Of a stretch of DNA of 23,518 nucleotides, positions 15,345 through 22,854 are shown piece after piece. Source of the DNA: Spirochaetaceae bacterium (GTDB lineage: Bacteria; Spirochaetota; Spirochaetia; Treponematales; Breznakiellaceae); assembly GCA_031284645.1 (NCBI GenBank), contig JAITXS010000154.1, forward strand, positions 1-23,518, read 5' to 3'. Numbering within the stretch: the first letter of the stretch is position 1; the number at the start of each line of letters is the position of its first letter. The position numbers and the translations under genes were made by a program. The notes below the pieces were generated by a model. It did not search any database and was not told where the DNA came from. It saw nothing but the letters and a program-made list of their open reading frames with translations.

Positions 15345-15360
15345 TGAGAACACGTTCTCA
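15345..15360. promoter_or_regulatory. Operator-like palindrome before the RND exporter gene
   Basis: TGAGAAC-AC-GTTCTCA has perfect 7-bp arms and a 2-bp gap, lying 15 bp upstream of the exporter ATG and next to AT-rich promoter-like sequence (TATAAA at 15377-15372 on the minus strand). The size and symmetry suit a dimeric repressor such as the TetR family. No such regulator gene is in the window. Confidence 0.5.
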
Positions 15361-15505
15361 AATATAAATTTTTTATAGCCTAGTGCGGAAACAGGAAAAG
15401 TTCAAGCGAGATGAAGAGCAGATAAAAATTATTGGCATAATAAAAAATCCTGTAATCCGAAACTTAAGACCCTCTTTTGCTATACAGATCTACCCTCATG
15501 TCCTA

Positions 15506-16060
15506 CTATACGCTTATTACCGCATCTTTTATTTTTTGTGCAGCTTCTTTATCGATCAGCTTTTCTATAATGGCAAACGCAAAATAAGCGGCCGTCCCCG
15601 GGCCCCGGCTGGTAATGATATGATTATCTATAACTACCTTGTCGTTTTTCCATTCGCTGTTTTTAACTTCTTTTTCCAGACCCGGATAGCAGGTAAAATT
15701 CCGGCCCTGCAAAAGTCCTTTTGGAGCAAGCACTACAGCAGGGGCAGCACAAATTGCCGCGATCACCCTTCCCCGAGCATTGTAATCTCTTATGATTAGA
15801 TCCAGTTCTTGTGATGCGGCAAGATTCGGCGCGCCGGGTATACCACCGGGCAGTACAAGACAATCAGCTTCATCCGTATGTATATCAAAAATCAGGCTGT
15901 CCGCAACAACAGGAATTTGATGAGCTCCGAAAACAATTTTTTCTTTGCTTATCGAAACCGTGATGACTTCGATGCCTGCCCTGCGAAGATAATCAATGGG
16001 GGTAATTGCCTCGACTTCCTCAAATCCGTCTGCTAAAAACACAAAAGCTTTTTTTGGCAT
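15506..16060 (-). CDS. DJ-1/PfpI family protein (YajL-like)
   Basis: A 184-residue protein of normal length for the DJ-1 superfamily. Cys104 in AAICAAPAVVLA sits at the nucleophile elbow, and Glu14/Glu15 in LADGFEEVEAITP match the glutamate that contacts it. LVLPGGIPGAPNL and ITSRGPGTAAYFA are further family blocks. Members act as oxidative-stress sensors, chaperones or glyoxalase-like enzymes; the proposed protein deglycase role is disputed, so I leave the activity open. A strong AAGGAGG Shine-Dalgarno precedes the ATG by 5 nt. It lies 39 bp after the SpsF-like gene on the same strand and may be read on the same transcript, although it has no obvious link to glycan synthesis. Confidence 0.92.
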   Translation of the reverse strand: MPKKAFVFLADGFEEVEAITPIDYLRRAGIEVITVSISKEKIVFGAHQIPVVADSLIFDIHTDEADCLVLPGGIPGAPNLAASQELDLIIRDYNARGRVIAAICAAPAVVLAPKGLLQGRNFTCYPGLEKEVKNSEWKNDKVVIDNHIITSRGPGTAAYFAFAIIEKLIDKEAAQKIKDAVISV

Positions 16061-16099
16061 AGCTGCCTCCTTGTATAGTTGTAGGAAAGTTATTCCTTT

Positions 16100-16786
16100 T
16101 TAAAAAGCGTATTTTAGTATTTCCTGTCCCAAGTATCTTTGCGGTGACAGAGAGTTTTTGCTTAATAACGTGTATAGTGTTTTTGCTTTTTCATAATCGG
16201 CGATTGTGTCAACCGTGATCCTCTTTTCGGGGAAACGCCATTCTTTCGGGGCAAGCGGTCTATGCAGAGCAAAGCGCTTCCCGTTTGTGTAAAGATAGGG
16301 ACAGACATGTTCCCGCTCAGCTTCAAGGACGGCCTTCTCTTCCGCACAAAGCAGGGCTTGAACGGAAACAGACTCAACTCCGGCACCGTGCGGAAGTCCC
16401 TCGTAAGCGGCATAATCCGCATCAAGCTCAAGGGCTTCCCCGTTTATCCGTGAAGCGGCATCGGCAAACACAAAGGGATTATCGCCGGTTGCCCGAATAA
16501 TTCGGGCGTATTTATCGCGTTCAATACCGAAATGCCTTATCGCATCGCAATAACGTTTGAGCACATCTTTTTTTGATCCGGCAAAAAGCGCAAAACCCGC
16601 GCGGGAAGCAATCGGCGAAAAATTTTCAAACGAATCCTCGGGACAAGCCAAAATATATTCATCACAGGGAATGTTTGACAAGGCTTGGAGTACGCGAAAG
16701 AGCATGGGCTCTCCTTCCAAGGGAAGCAGCGCCTTGCCGGGAAGACGAGCGGAATCAAGCCGCGCTTGAAGGATTAAGGCCGTCAT
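16100..16786 (-). CDS. SpsF-like cytidylyltransferase (CMP-KDO synthetase family)
   Basis: The protein has the nucleotidyltransferase fold of CMP-sugar synthetases: LILQARLDSARLPGKAL (substrate loop, residues 4-20), RATGDNPF, GLPHGAGVESV and ITVDTIADYEKA. SpsF-type enzymes activate a sugar or polyol phosphate, probably as a CMP derivative, for surface polysaccharides or glycoproteins. I start it at ATG 16786, whose ATGA overlaps the stop of the upstream gene and gives the family's normal N-terminus; an in-frame ATG at 16801 would add five residues. Translation is probably coupled to the glycosyltransferase gene before it. With the glycosyltransferase and the spiro-SPASM gene it forms a compact three-gene unit. 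Confidence 0.85.
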   Translation of the reverse strand: MTALILQARLDSARLPGKALLPLEGEPMLFRVLQALSNIPCDEYILACPEDSFENFSPIASRAGFALFAGSKKDVLKRYCDAIRHFGIERDKYARIIRATGDNPFVFADAASRINGEALELDADYAAYEGLPHGAGVESVSVQALLCAEEKAVLEAEREHVCPYLYTNGKRFALHRPLAPKEWRFPEKRITVDTIADYEKAKTLYTLLSKNSLSPQRYLGQEILKYAF

Positions 16787-17847
16787 TCCCGCGCCTTCCA
16801 TTCCTGCGTAAGCGCTTTTGCCGAGGTTTTCCAGTTAAGCCGGTGTTCATACACCCAGTGCCGTGCGTTTAAAAAATAATGAGCCGCATTAAGCGGCCCC
16901 TGTCCCGCTTTGAATAAAAAAGTAAAAAAATTCTTTAACGGCAGATGGGCGTAAAGCTCCTTAGTATCCGTATTACACCTTAAAACAGGCGATAAATTTT
17001 TTAAGAAAAAATGCCAGTAACTTTCATCGTATGTTGTATCTTCGATTTTTTTAAAGCCTTCATAGCGCAGACGGATAAGCTGAGTACAGCGGATTTGTTC
17101 GCCCCAAAGCCATGCGCGGAACCCGAAATCAAGTAATTGCCAATGCTCACTTTTTATTTCCGTATCAAAGCCGCCGAGATCAAGAAACCGTTCCCTATCA
17201 TAGATACCAACAGCGTCATAAGGATAAAGAGAAGGCATATCTTCTTTCCCGGGTGAAAAACGCGCTATCTCAAATTTCTTTTTTATCATCAGCGGCCCTG
17301 ACGCAGTGGGCAGTGTCTCAAACTCAGGGTTTTGGAAAACAGGAATCGTACACAATCTTTTATACCAGCGTTTTTTTTCATTATCGTGAACGACTTTTTC
17401 CGGCGGCAATACAATACGCTCGGCGATTTTTGCCGCAGTTCCGCCGTAAAGGATCTTTAAATCATTCCACAAGACAAAAAAGAGCGGGCTTTTTATTTCG
17501 GATACTGCGATATTGATCTGTTCTCCGATATTCACTGTTTCCGATAATAAAATAAAGCGGACAAACGGAAATAAACGGGAAAGTTCATCAAGATCATAAT
17601 GCTCATTGGGGCCTTCTACGGAAACAACATAATCAAAACCTGCTTTGCCCAATTCATAAAAAAGAGAACGGCGCGGATAGCGGACACCCCGGTTCAAAAG
17701 AATAGCCGAGACGCCGCTGCTTCCTCTGTGTTCGTTCCCGCCGACAACGGTGTATGCCGGAACCGGATTTTCGATGAGGGAGGCCGCCAAACGCTTTTTG
17801 TTTTTATCGTTAAAAGTTGTAGGTATAATATTCATCACATTTTTCAC
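16783..17847 (-). CDS. Glycosyltransferase-like protein of the spiro-SPASM cluster
   Basis: A 354-residue protein that looks like a divergent family-2 (GT-A) glycosyltransferase. FFVLWNDLKILY (about 123-134) sits where the metal-binding DxD usually is, and YDRERFLDLGGFDTEIKSEHW with DFGFRAWLWGE (about 217-250) matches the acceptor-side GGFD and acidic-arginine pattern. No signal peptide or membrane helix is seen, so it should be cytoplasmic. The start is GTG 17847, 38 bp inside the upstream gene; ATG 17835, four codons later, is also possible and neither has a Shine-Dalgarno. The stop overlaps the SpsF gene (ATGA). This tight packing implies the three products work in one pathway. The activity is inferred from weak motifs; donor and acceptor are unknown. 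Confidence 0.65.
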   Translation of the reverse strand: MKNVMNIIPTTFNDKNKKRLAASLIENPVPAYTVVGGNEHRGSSGVSAILLNRGVRYPRRSLFYELGKAGFDYVVSVEGPNEHYDLDELSRLFPFVRFILLSETVNIGEQINIAVSEIKSPLFFVLWNDLKILYGGTAAKIAERIVLPPEKVVHDNEKKRWYKRLCTIPVFQNPEFETLPTASGPLMIKKKFEIARFSPGKEDMPSLYPYDAVGIYDRERFLDLGGFDTEIKSEHWQLLDFGFRAWLWGEQIRCTQLIRLRYEGFKKIEDTTYDESYWHFFLKNLSPVLRCNTDTKELYAHLPLKNFFTFLFKAGQGPLNAAHYFLNARHWVYEHRLNWKTSAKALTQEWKARE

Positions 17848-19411
17848 AAAAAGCGCCGTACTGCTCTATACAGTGCTTGTGGTATAGCCCCCCGCCCCGC
17901 TTCCAGATGATATCGGGATCTTCATTTACTATATTGCCCAGCAGGTAATTATTTTTATCCGTTGTATCAGTTAAAACAATTGTTTCCCTGCAACAGGGTA
18001 CGGTACCGTCAATCAATATAGGCATATCACGCATAATATGCCAGCAGGGTTGACGGTTTACCGGACTTATATCACCTGCCCGTAAATCCTCAAGGGCCGC
18101 ACAAAAATAATCGTATTTTTGAATGATAAGCGCAATCTTTGCTTCTTTCCAATAATGATAAAAACGCTCAATGTCATCTTCGTTGCCTTTGCAGCGCAGG
18201 GCTTGAACATACACATTGCCTTGAAAAACTCCCGCGATTTTTTTGGTAAAATCAACCGGCACATCAAGACTAAAGCCGGGTTCCCGGGCGTGTAAACTAC
18301 TGTAACGAGCTGCGTTGTTTGTATCAAGAGAGATTATCCATGAAAGAGCCGCCATGCCGTCTTTACGCGGGGCGGCATTTTTTACCAGAGCCGCAATCTT
18401 TTCTATATCATTTTCACTCCATGCAATACCCGTACTTTCTATAATTAACGAGAGTTCACGGTGTTGCAGCACAGCTTCAATAAGTTCAATTTTTTGCGGA
18501 TGCAGGGCAAGCTCACCCCATAATGAAATATCAATAACAGCCTCTCCGGCCCAATCAATGATTTTCTGCAATATCGCCCTGAATGTATCCAACGGCATAT
18601 CTTCCTCGTTGTTTCCCGCAGCGTCTTTTATCATTGAGTTTACGAGTGAAGCGCGATACTCCTCTTTGGCGTAGGGGCAGAGGGTACAGCTATGCGGACA
18701 GCGGCTGGTAACCATGATTGGGAAAAAATGAGGCAGAGTACGCAGTATCTCCGGCATGTTGAGCACTAATTCTTCCGCGCTCAGGTAATCGTTCCATCCT
18801 GCCTTGATAAAATTTTTTATTAAAAGCACATTACGTTTTGAGTCGGCTGCCACAGTGATTCTGTAAGAGCGCAGATCAACAGGCGATATTTCTGTTTCGA
18901 TATCAAATGAATTAATATCTTTTTGCAGGACAGAAAAGATACTCTCCCGCCCGACGGGTGTTTCCCCGCCCCCGTTTAATTTTAACAAAAGTTCCGCGCT
19001 TTTCGGACTTAGCAATTCCGGTGCAAGACCTACAGGCCAACCATCGGCATAAGAGTATTCCGCGGCATAACGACTATGCCGTGCCTCAAGTTTTTCGGCT
19101 AATTGCGGATCAAGAAAAGGAGTATCTGCCCATGCAACATAGATCAGGTCAAGATTTTTGCCGGCCCGGACTATCTCCTGTAAAAAATCGTTCGTATTCC
19201 ACGTTTCTCTGCGGACAAGCTCTATCTCCTTGACGTCTGCAGGTAAAAGGTTTTCGTTAAAATCATTTGAAACAAGGAGTATGACTTTTGTTACTCCTTT
19301 AAAAGCAATCGTTTTTCGCAGGGCAAGCACAAAAGAATTATTGCCGTCCCCGAGGTCTTCAAATGCGTATTTGTTCAGGCCGCCGCCATAGAGAAGCGCG
19401 CATGCTTTCAT
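17810..19411 (-). CDS. Spiro-SPASM type radical SAM protein with N-terminal nucleotidyltransferase-like domain
   Basis: A 533-residue, two-part protein. Residues 1-190 resemble a nucleotidyltransferase fold (LALRKTIAFKGVTKVILLVSND, then YVAWADTPFLDPQLA as in CMP-sugar and MEP-cytidylyl enzymes). From about 225 comes a radical-SAM domain with Cys238, Cys242 and Cys245 (CPHSCTLC) and LWGELALHP in place of GGEP. The C-terminus has a SPASM-type set: Cys456, Cys473, Cys474, Cys514, Cys522 and Cys525. This matches my recollection of the spirochaete-specific 'spiro-SPASM' family; the substrate is not known. It leads the operon with the glycosyltransferase and SpsF-like genes. GATAAT ends 8 nt before the ATG and no Shine-Dalgarno is present, so the message may be leaderless. 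Confidence 0.85.
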   Translation of the reverse strand: MKACALLYGGGLNKYAFEDLGDGNNSFVLALRKTIAFKGVTKVILLVSNDFNENLLPADVKEIELVRRETWNTNDFLQEIVRAGKNLDLIYVAWADTPFLDPQLAEKLEARHSRYAAEYSYADGWPVGLAPELLSPKSAELLLKLNGGGETPVGRESIFSVLQKDINSFDIETEISPVDLRSYRITVAADSKRNVLLIKNFIKAGWNDYLSAEELVLNMPEILRTLPHFFPIMVTSRCPHSCTLCPYAKEEYRASLVNSMIKDAAGNNEEDMPLDTFRAILQKIIDWAGEAVIDISLWGELALHPQKIELIEAVLQHRELSLIIESTGIAWSENDIEKIAALVKNAAPRKDGMAALSWIISLDTNNAARYSSLHAREPGFSLDVPVDFTKKIAGVFQGNVYVQALRCKGNEDDIERFYHYWKEAKIALIIQKYDYFCAALEDLRAGDISPVNRQPCWHIMRDMPILIDGTVPCCRETIVLTDTTDKNNYLLGNIVNEDPDIIWKRGGGLYHKHCIEQYGAFCEKCDEYYTYNF

Positions 19412-19549
19412 ATCGTTTAATTATCGGCAACAGAAAGCATTTTTTAAAACACAGCGCAAATTTCATGGGTAATTCGCACAAAAACACATAAAACAGGCCC
19501 AATAAGCGCATTTTTGGCCGCAGGAAGCGTTCTCTCTTGCAGGAATACC

Positions 19550-19577
19550 TTGACAGGGCTCAAAAAAGTATCATAGA
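19550..19577 (+). promoter_or_regulatory. Promoter of the mntP riboswitch transcript
   Basis: A perfect TTGACA (19550-19555) is followed after 16 bp by CATAGA (19572-19577), a weak -10. The predicted start of transcription, near 19584, falls right at the first base pair of the riboswitch, which supports the choice. Upstream, 19412-19549 shows nothing else I can name. Confidence 0.5.
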
Positions 19578-19585
19578 GTTTAAAA

Positions 19586-19675
19586 ATTAAAAGGGAGTAG
19601 TTGTAAAGATTAACGTCAATTACGGGCAAAGAAAACCGTTAAACTTTGACTGTGTTGGGTAAAAAGACTTTTAAT
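19586..19675 (+). ncRNA. Manganese-sensing yybP-ykoY riboswitch aptamer
   Basis: The RNA has the features of this class. ATTAAAAG (19586-19593) and CTTTTAAT (19668-19675) form a perfect 8-bp closing helix. GGGAGTAG directly follows, close to the class signature. A second arm is built from GTCAA with TTGAC and ACGG with CCGT around a small loop, and AAAAAGACTT near the end matches the usual closing segment. The class binds Mn2+ and commonly controls mntP-type exporters, which is what follows here. I identified it by eye, not with a covariance model. Confidence 0.85.
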
Positions 19676-19721
19676 GTAATTCTTCTATTTACAGAGAAGG
19701 ATTGCGTTAAAAGTTTTTTTT
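19667..19721 (+). terminator. Riboswitch-controlled intrinsic terminator before mntP
   Basis: Bases 19667-19685 and 19696-19714 pair over 19 bp (three G-U positions) around a 10-nt loop, and eight Ts follow. The left arm includes CTTTTAAT, the same strand that closes the aptamer, so the two structures exclude each other. Mn2+ binding should keep the aptamer closed and let transcription continue, an ON switch. A 10-bp tandem repeat (TCTAAGCAAA twice, 19721-19740) and an AAGGA Shine-Dalgarno follow. Confidence 0.8.
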
Positions 19722-19755
19722 CTAAGCAAATCTAAGCAAAAAGGAAACACTGATT

Positions 19756-20319
19756 ATGGGCTCATTGGAAATTCTCTTAATCGCTGTAGGCTTGTCGATG
19801 GATGCCTTTGCCGTATCAATTAGTTTGGGTTTGTCGGTAAAAGAGTTAAAACTAAAAGAAACCCTGATCCCCGGCCTGTATTTTGGTTTATTTCAGGCAT
19901 TAATGCCGGCTGCGGGATATTTTGCAGGCATACATTTTGCAAATAAAATTCAAAACACGGAGCATTGGATTGCATTTGCCCTGCTTGGTTTTATCGGCGG
20001 CAAAATGATAAAAGATAGTTTGTCAAAAGAAAGCAGCGAAGAAAAAACGGGCAGCTATTCATTTCATTTTACAAAAATGCTGGTTTTAGCAATTGCGACA
20101 AGTATTGATGCATTAGCCGCCGGAATAACGTTTGCTTTTTTTAGGGTCAATATTTTCAAAGCTGTCATGATAACCGGTGTAGTAACATTTTTTATATCAA
20201 TATGCGGTGTAAAAATTGGTAATATATTCGGAATAAAATTTAAATCAAAAGCTGAATTTATCGGTGGAACAATTCTTGTTTTACTTGGCATAAAAATAGT
20301 GATTGAGCATATTGTTTAA
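19756..20319 (+). CDS. mntP: Manganese efflux pump MntP
   Basis: A 187-residue inner-membrane protein with about six helices in two related halves, the MntP (formerly YebN, DUF204) layout. Each half carries an acidic signature: GLSMDAFAVSISLG (residues 13-26) and ATSIDALAAGITFAF (about 113-127), whose aspartates are thought to carry Mn2+. MntP exports excess manganese from the cytoplasm. The AAGGA Shine-Dalgarno precedes the ATG by about 10 nt. It is transcribed alone behind a Mn2+ riboswitch and terminator, so it should be made only when intracellular manganese is high. The 249 bp after it (20320-20568) hold a promoter for the next gene and no other gene I can see. Confidence 0.95.
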   Translation: MGSLEILLIAVGLSMDAFAVSISLGLSVKELKLKETLIPGLYFGLFQALMPAAGYFAGIHFANKIQNTEHWIAFALLGFIGGKMIKDSLSKESSEEKTGSYSFHFTKMLVLAIATSIDALAAGITFAFFRVNIFKAVMITGVVTFFISICGVKIGNIFGIKFKSKAEFIGGTILVLLGIKIVIEHIV

Positions 20320-20499
20320 GGCAGGAACCCGGGAAGGGGTATCGAATTGACGGCGGCCGATATCCGCTCAAGCTGCCTGCCCCGCTGTCCTTAATACTCA
20401 ATCACGGGAAACCCTGCTGCCTGTGGCTCCATTTACCCTCTATTTGTATATTACAAGATATCAGATTATATCCCGAATTCCACAACGCAGACCTTCACC

Positions 20500-20528
20500 T
20501 TGAATTTTATCGAAAATTTTATTAGATT
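20500..20528 (+). promoter_or_regulatory. Candidate promoter of the RsbW-like gene
   Basis: TTGAAT (20500-20505) and TAGATT (20523-20528) are 17 bp apart, each matching four of six consensus bases. The predicted RNA start near 20535 leaves room for the GGAGG ribosome-binding site at 20560. Confidence 0.35.
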
Positions 20529-20568
20529 ATATGTCTGTCGGGATGGAATCACTCTCAATGGAGGATTT

Positions 20569-20982
20569 ATGGGTAGTACTAAGAGCATCACATTGGATGC
20601 CCGTTCAGAATGCCTGGAATACGTGGTCGACTTTATTGAAACCGAATTAAATGCCATTGCTTGTCCGGTCGATACACAGATGCAGATTGAGCTTGCCGTG
20701 GAAGAATTATTTGTTAATATTTCAAATTACGCATACAAGGGACAGCCGGGCAAGGTTACCATTTATTTTACTCACCCGAACAAAAACATGGTTTCTATCA
20801 CGTTGCTTGATAACGGAGTCCCTTTTAATCCTCTGGAGCAAAAAGATCCCGATGTCTTTCAACCATTGGAAGAAAGAAATCCCGGAGGTTTAGGTATTTT
20901 TCTGGTCAAACGAACTATGGATGATGTTTTATACTACTATGATGGCATCTCCAATACCTTAACAATTAGTAAGGCATGGTGA
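20569..20982 (+). CDS. RsbW/SpoIIAB-like ATP-binding anti-sigma (serine kinase) protein
   Basis: The 137-residue protein is a stand-alone GHKL (HATPase_c) domain: ELAVEELFVNISNYAY with Asn50 is the N box, LLDNGVPFNPL with Asp81 the G1 box, and NPGGLGIFLVK (106-116) the G2 box. In this family such proteins phosphorylate STAS-domain antagonists and bind sigma factors or other partners. I start at ATG 20569, four bases after a strong GGAGG; an upstream in-frame ATG at 20500 would add 23 residues unlike the family and lacks a site. The next gene, 14 bp on, encodes STAS domains, so kinase and substrate are probably made together. The sigma factor or partner it controls is not in the window. Confidence 0.88.
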   Translation: MGSTKSITLDARSECLEYVVDFIETELNAIACPVDTQMQIELAVEELFVNISNYAYKGQPGKVTIYFTHPNKNMVSITLLDNGVPFNPLEQKDPDVFQPLEERNPGGLGIFLVKRTMDDVLYYYDGISNTLTISKAW

Positions 20983-20996
20983 TTTTGGAGGAATAA

Positions 20997-21824
20997 ATGA
21001 CCATTGATGAAAGAAAAGACGGCTTAAAAACTACTCTTGTGCTTGACGGGAAACTGGATACAAAAACAGCTCCCGCGCTTGAATCAATATTTACGAATCT
21101 CAATCCGATAACACGGGAAGTGATTCTTGATTTTTCAAAGCTCACCTATATATCTTCATTGGGCTTGCGCGCTATTTTACAACTTTTTAAAAAAATGAAA
21201 GCGCATAACGGGAAGCTTACTATTATCAATATTCCCGAGAACATTCGCAGTGTTTTCGGGATGAGTGGTTTTATCCAGGCTTTTGTCCGCGATGAAAAAC
21301 TGGCGATTATCGAAAAAGAAAATCATGGGAATGATGTTGTTTATGCGTTAAATGGCATACTTGATGCGGAAACATCGGTGATCCTGGAAATAAAATGCAC
21401 GCAGCTCTTAAAAGAAAAAGCTGCGTTAAATCTTATTCTTGACTGCAATCAGTTAAGCTCAATCAGCGAAGAGGGCTGTGAGGCGATTACCGGAATACAA
21501 AACGAATTTTTATCCCGAAAAAGAACTTTCGGTTTAAGAAATATTCCTCCGTTTATCCAGAAAAAAATAACAAAAAATGAAAGTTCTAGTCCAAAAAAAG
21601 ATGAAAACGGGGACGAAAGCACAAGACTTGTCTTTATCGGGGAATGGGAATTCATTGACCTGCCGGTATTTAATGAGGAATGGAAAAACGCCCACGATGC
21701 GGTAAAAACGGTTATCCTTGATTTTAAGAAAGCAAGTAATATTACGCCGGAAGCTTTTTCAAAAATTATGATGCTTAAAAAAGACGGGATGGCTATGGGA
21801 ATAAGTGTTGATGTACAAGTGTAA
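20997..21824 (+). CDS. Triple STAS-domain protein (anti-sigma factor antagonist type)
   Basis: Residues 1-105 are a STAS domain: LDGKLDTKTAPALE, then VILDFSKLTYISSLGLRAIL with Ser53-Ser54 at the phosphoacceptor loop. Two further repeats of the fold seem to follow: ALNGILDAETSVILE with LNLILDCNQLSSISEEGCEAI (about 113-165), and GEWEFIDLPVFNEEW with TVILDFKKASNITPEAF (about 212-262). The later repeats are degenerate at the phosphorylation loop, so only the first may be a kinase substrate. Typical antagonists have a single domain of about 110 residues, so this length is unusual. A GGAGG site precedes the ATG. It is probably the partner of the RsbW-like protein, a phospho-switch for gene expression or another output. 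Confidence 0.82.
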   Translation: MTIDERKDGLKTTLVLDGKLDTKTAPALESIFTNLNPITREVILDFSKLTYISSLGLRAILQLFKKMKAHNGKLTIINIPENIRSVFGMSGFIQAFVRDEKLAIIEKENHGNDVVYALNGILDAETSVILEIKCTQLLKEKAALNLILDCNQLSSISEEGCEAITGIQNEFLSRKRTFGLRNIPPFIQKKITKNESSSPKKDENGDESTRLVFIGEWEFIDLPVFNEEWKNAHDAVKTVILDFKKASNITPEAFSKIMMLKKDGMAMGISVDVQV

Positions 21825-21830
21825 TATACG

Positions 21831-22853
21831 ATGAAAATTCTCGGGATAGAAAGCTCATGTGATGAATGTTCCGCGGCTGTTGTGGAAAACGGAGAGAACA
21901 TCCTTTCAAATGTCATTGCGACACAAATTCCTTTTCATGCGGCATACAAGGGTGTTGTTCCTGAAATAGCAAGCCGGAAACATACCGAATGGATTTACGA
22001 CATTGTCTCCCGCTCTTTAACAGAAGCGAATTTAACGGCCCGGGACATTGACGGTGTCGCAGCAAGTTCACAGCCCGGGCTGGGCGGATCGCTTCTTGTT
22101 GGTTTTACTTTTGGCAAAGCATTTGCCTATGCACGGCAGCTTCCTTTTATCGCCTGCGATCATATGCTTTCGCATCTTTATGCTGCACGATTAAGCGGAG
22201 AGAGGCCGGCTTACCCGTTTTTGGGTCTGCTTGCTTCGGGCGGTCATACGATTATCTGCAAGGTTGATGATTTTGACAAGGTTTCTGTATTAGGTACCAG
22301 CATTGATGACGCTATCGGGGAAGCGTTCGATAAAATAGCAAAACATTTTGGCTGGGCTTATCCGGGCGGACAATATATTGATGAGGCAGCCCGACAGGGA
22401 GATGCGGCGGCCTTTGCTTTCCCGCTTGCGAATTTACACAAGGGCGACCACCGTTACGATGTTTCATACTCCGGCTTAAAGACCGCCGTTATAAATCAGC
22501 TTGAACAATTCCGCAAAAAGGGCGCGGCCGGAGAAATTAACGGACCGGATATTGCCGCTTCGTTTCAAAAAGCCGCTTTTGAAATTTTACTCCGTGCGCT
22601 TTTTAACGCAGTAGAAGACAGCGGAATTACCACCATTGTTTTAGGCGGAGGTGTTGTCGCTAATTCATATTTACGGGCATCCCTTGCAGCCCGTACCGGT
22701 CTGCACTGTATTTTCCCTGAACCCTCTCTCTGCGGAGATAACGGCGCAATGGTCGCGGGAATCGCATATCAGTATCTTTCGCGGGGAATACGCTCTCCCT
22801 TGGACAGTACGGTCTGTTCGCGGGTAAAAGCCTTTAAACGGCGCTATCCGTGA
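21831..22853 (+). CDS. tsaD: tRNA threonylcarbamoyladenosine (t6A37) synthase subunit TsaD
   Basis: TsaD transfers the threonylcarbamoyl group to adenosine 37 of ANN-decoding tRNAs, with TsaB and TsaE. The 340 residues match the Kae1/Qri7 family end to end: GIESSCDECSAAVV, VVPEIASRKHTE, the metal-binding histidines in CDHMLSHLY, LASGGHT, SIDDAIGEAFDKIAK, YDVSYSGLKTAV and VLGGGVVANSYLR with EPSLCGDNGAMVA. All key residues appear present. The ATG lies 6 bp after the STAS gene stop with no clear Shine-Dalgarno, suggesting translational coupling, although the functions are not obviously linked. Repeat copy D begins directly after its stop codon. Confidence 0.97.
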   Translation: MKILGIESSCDECSAAVVENGENILSNVIATQIPFHAAYKGVVPEIASRKHTEWIYDIVSRSLTEANLTARDIDGVAASSQPGLGGSLLVGFTFGKAFAYARQLPFIACDHMLSHLYAARLSGERPAYPFLGLLASGGHTIICKVDDFDKVSVLGTSIDDAIGEAFDKIAKHFGWAYPGGQYIDEAARQGDAAAFAFPLANLHKGDHRYDVSYSGLKTAVINQLEQFRKKGAAGEINGPDIAASFQKAAFEILLRALFNAVEDSGITTIVLGGGVVANSYLRASLAARTGLHCIFPEPSLCGDNGAMVAGIAYQYLSRGIRSPLDSTVCSRVKAFKRRYP

Positions 22854-22854
22854 G

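Noticed and set aside
19721..19740. TCTAAGCAAA tandem repeat as a regulatory site
   Set aside because: Only two copies of 10 bp between the terminator and the ribosome-binding site; a simple slippage duplication is enough to explain it.
20500..20568. Upstream ATG for the RsbW-like protein
   Set aside because: It overlaps the candidate promoter and lacks a ribosome-binding site; ATG 20569 has GGAGG at the right distance.
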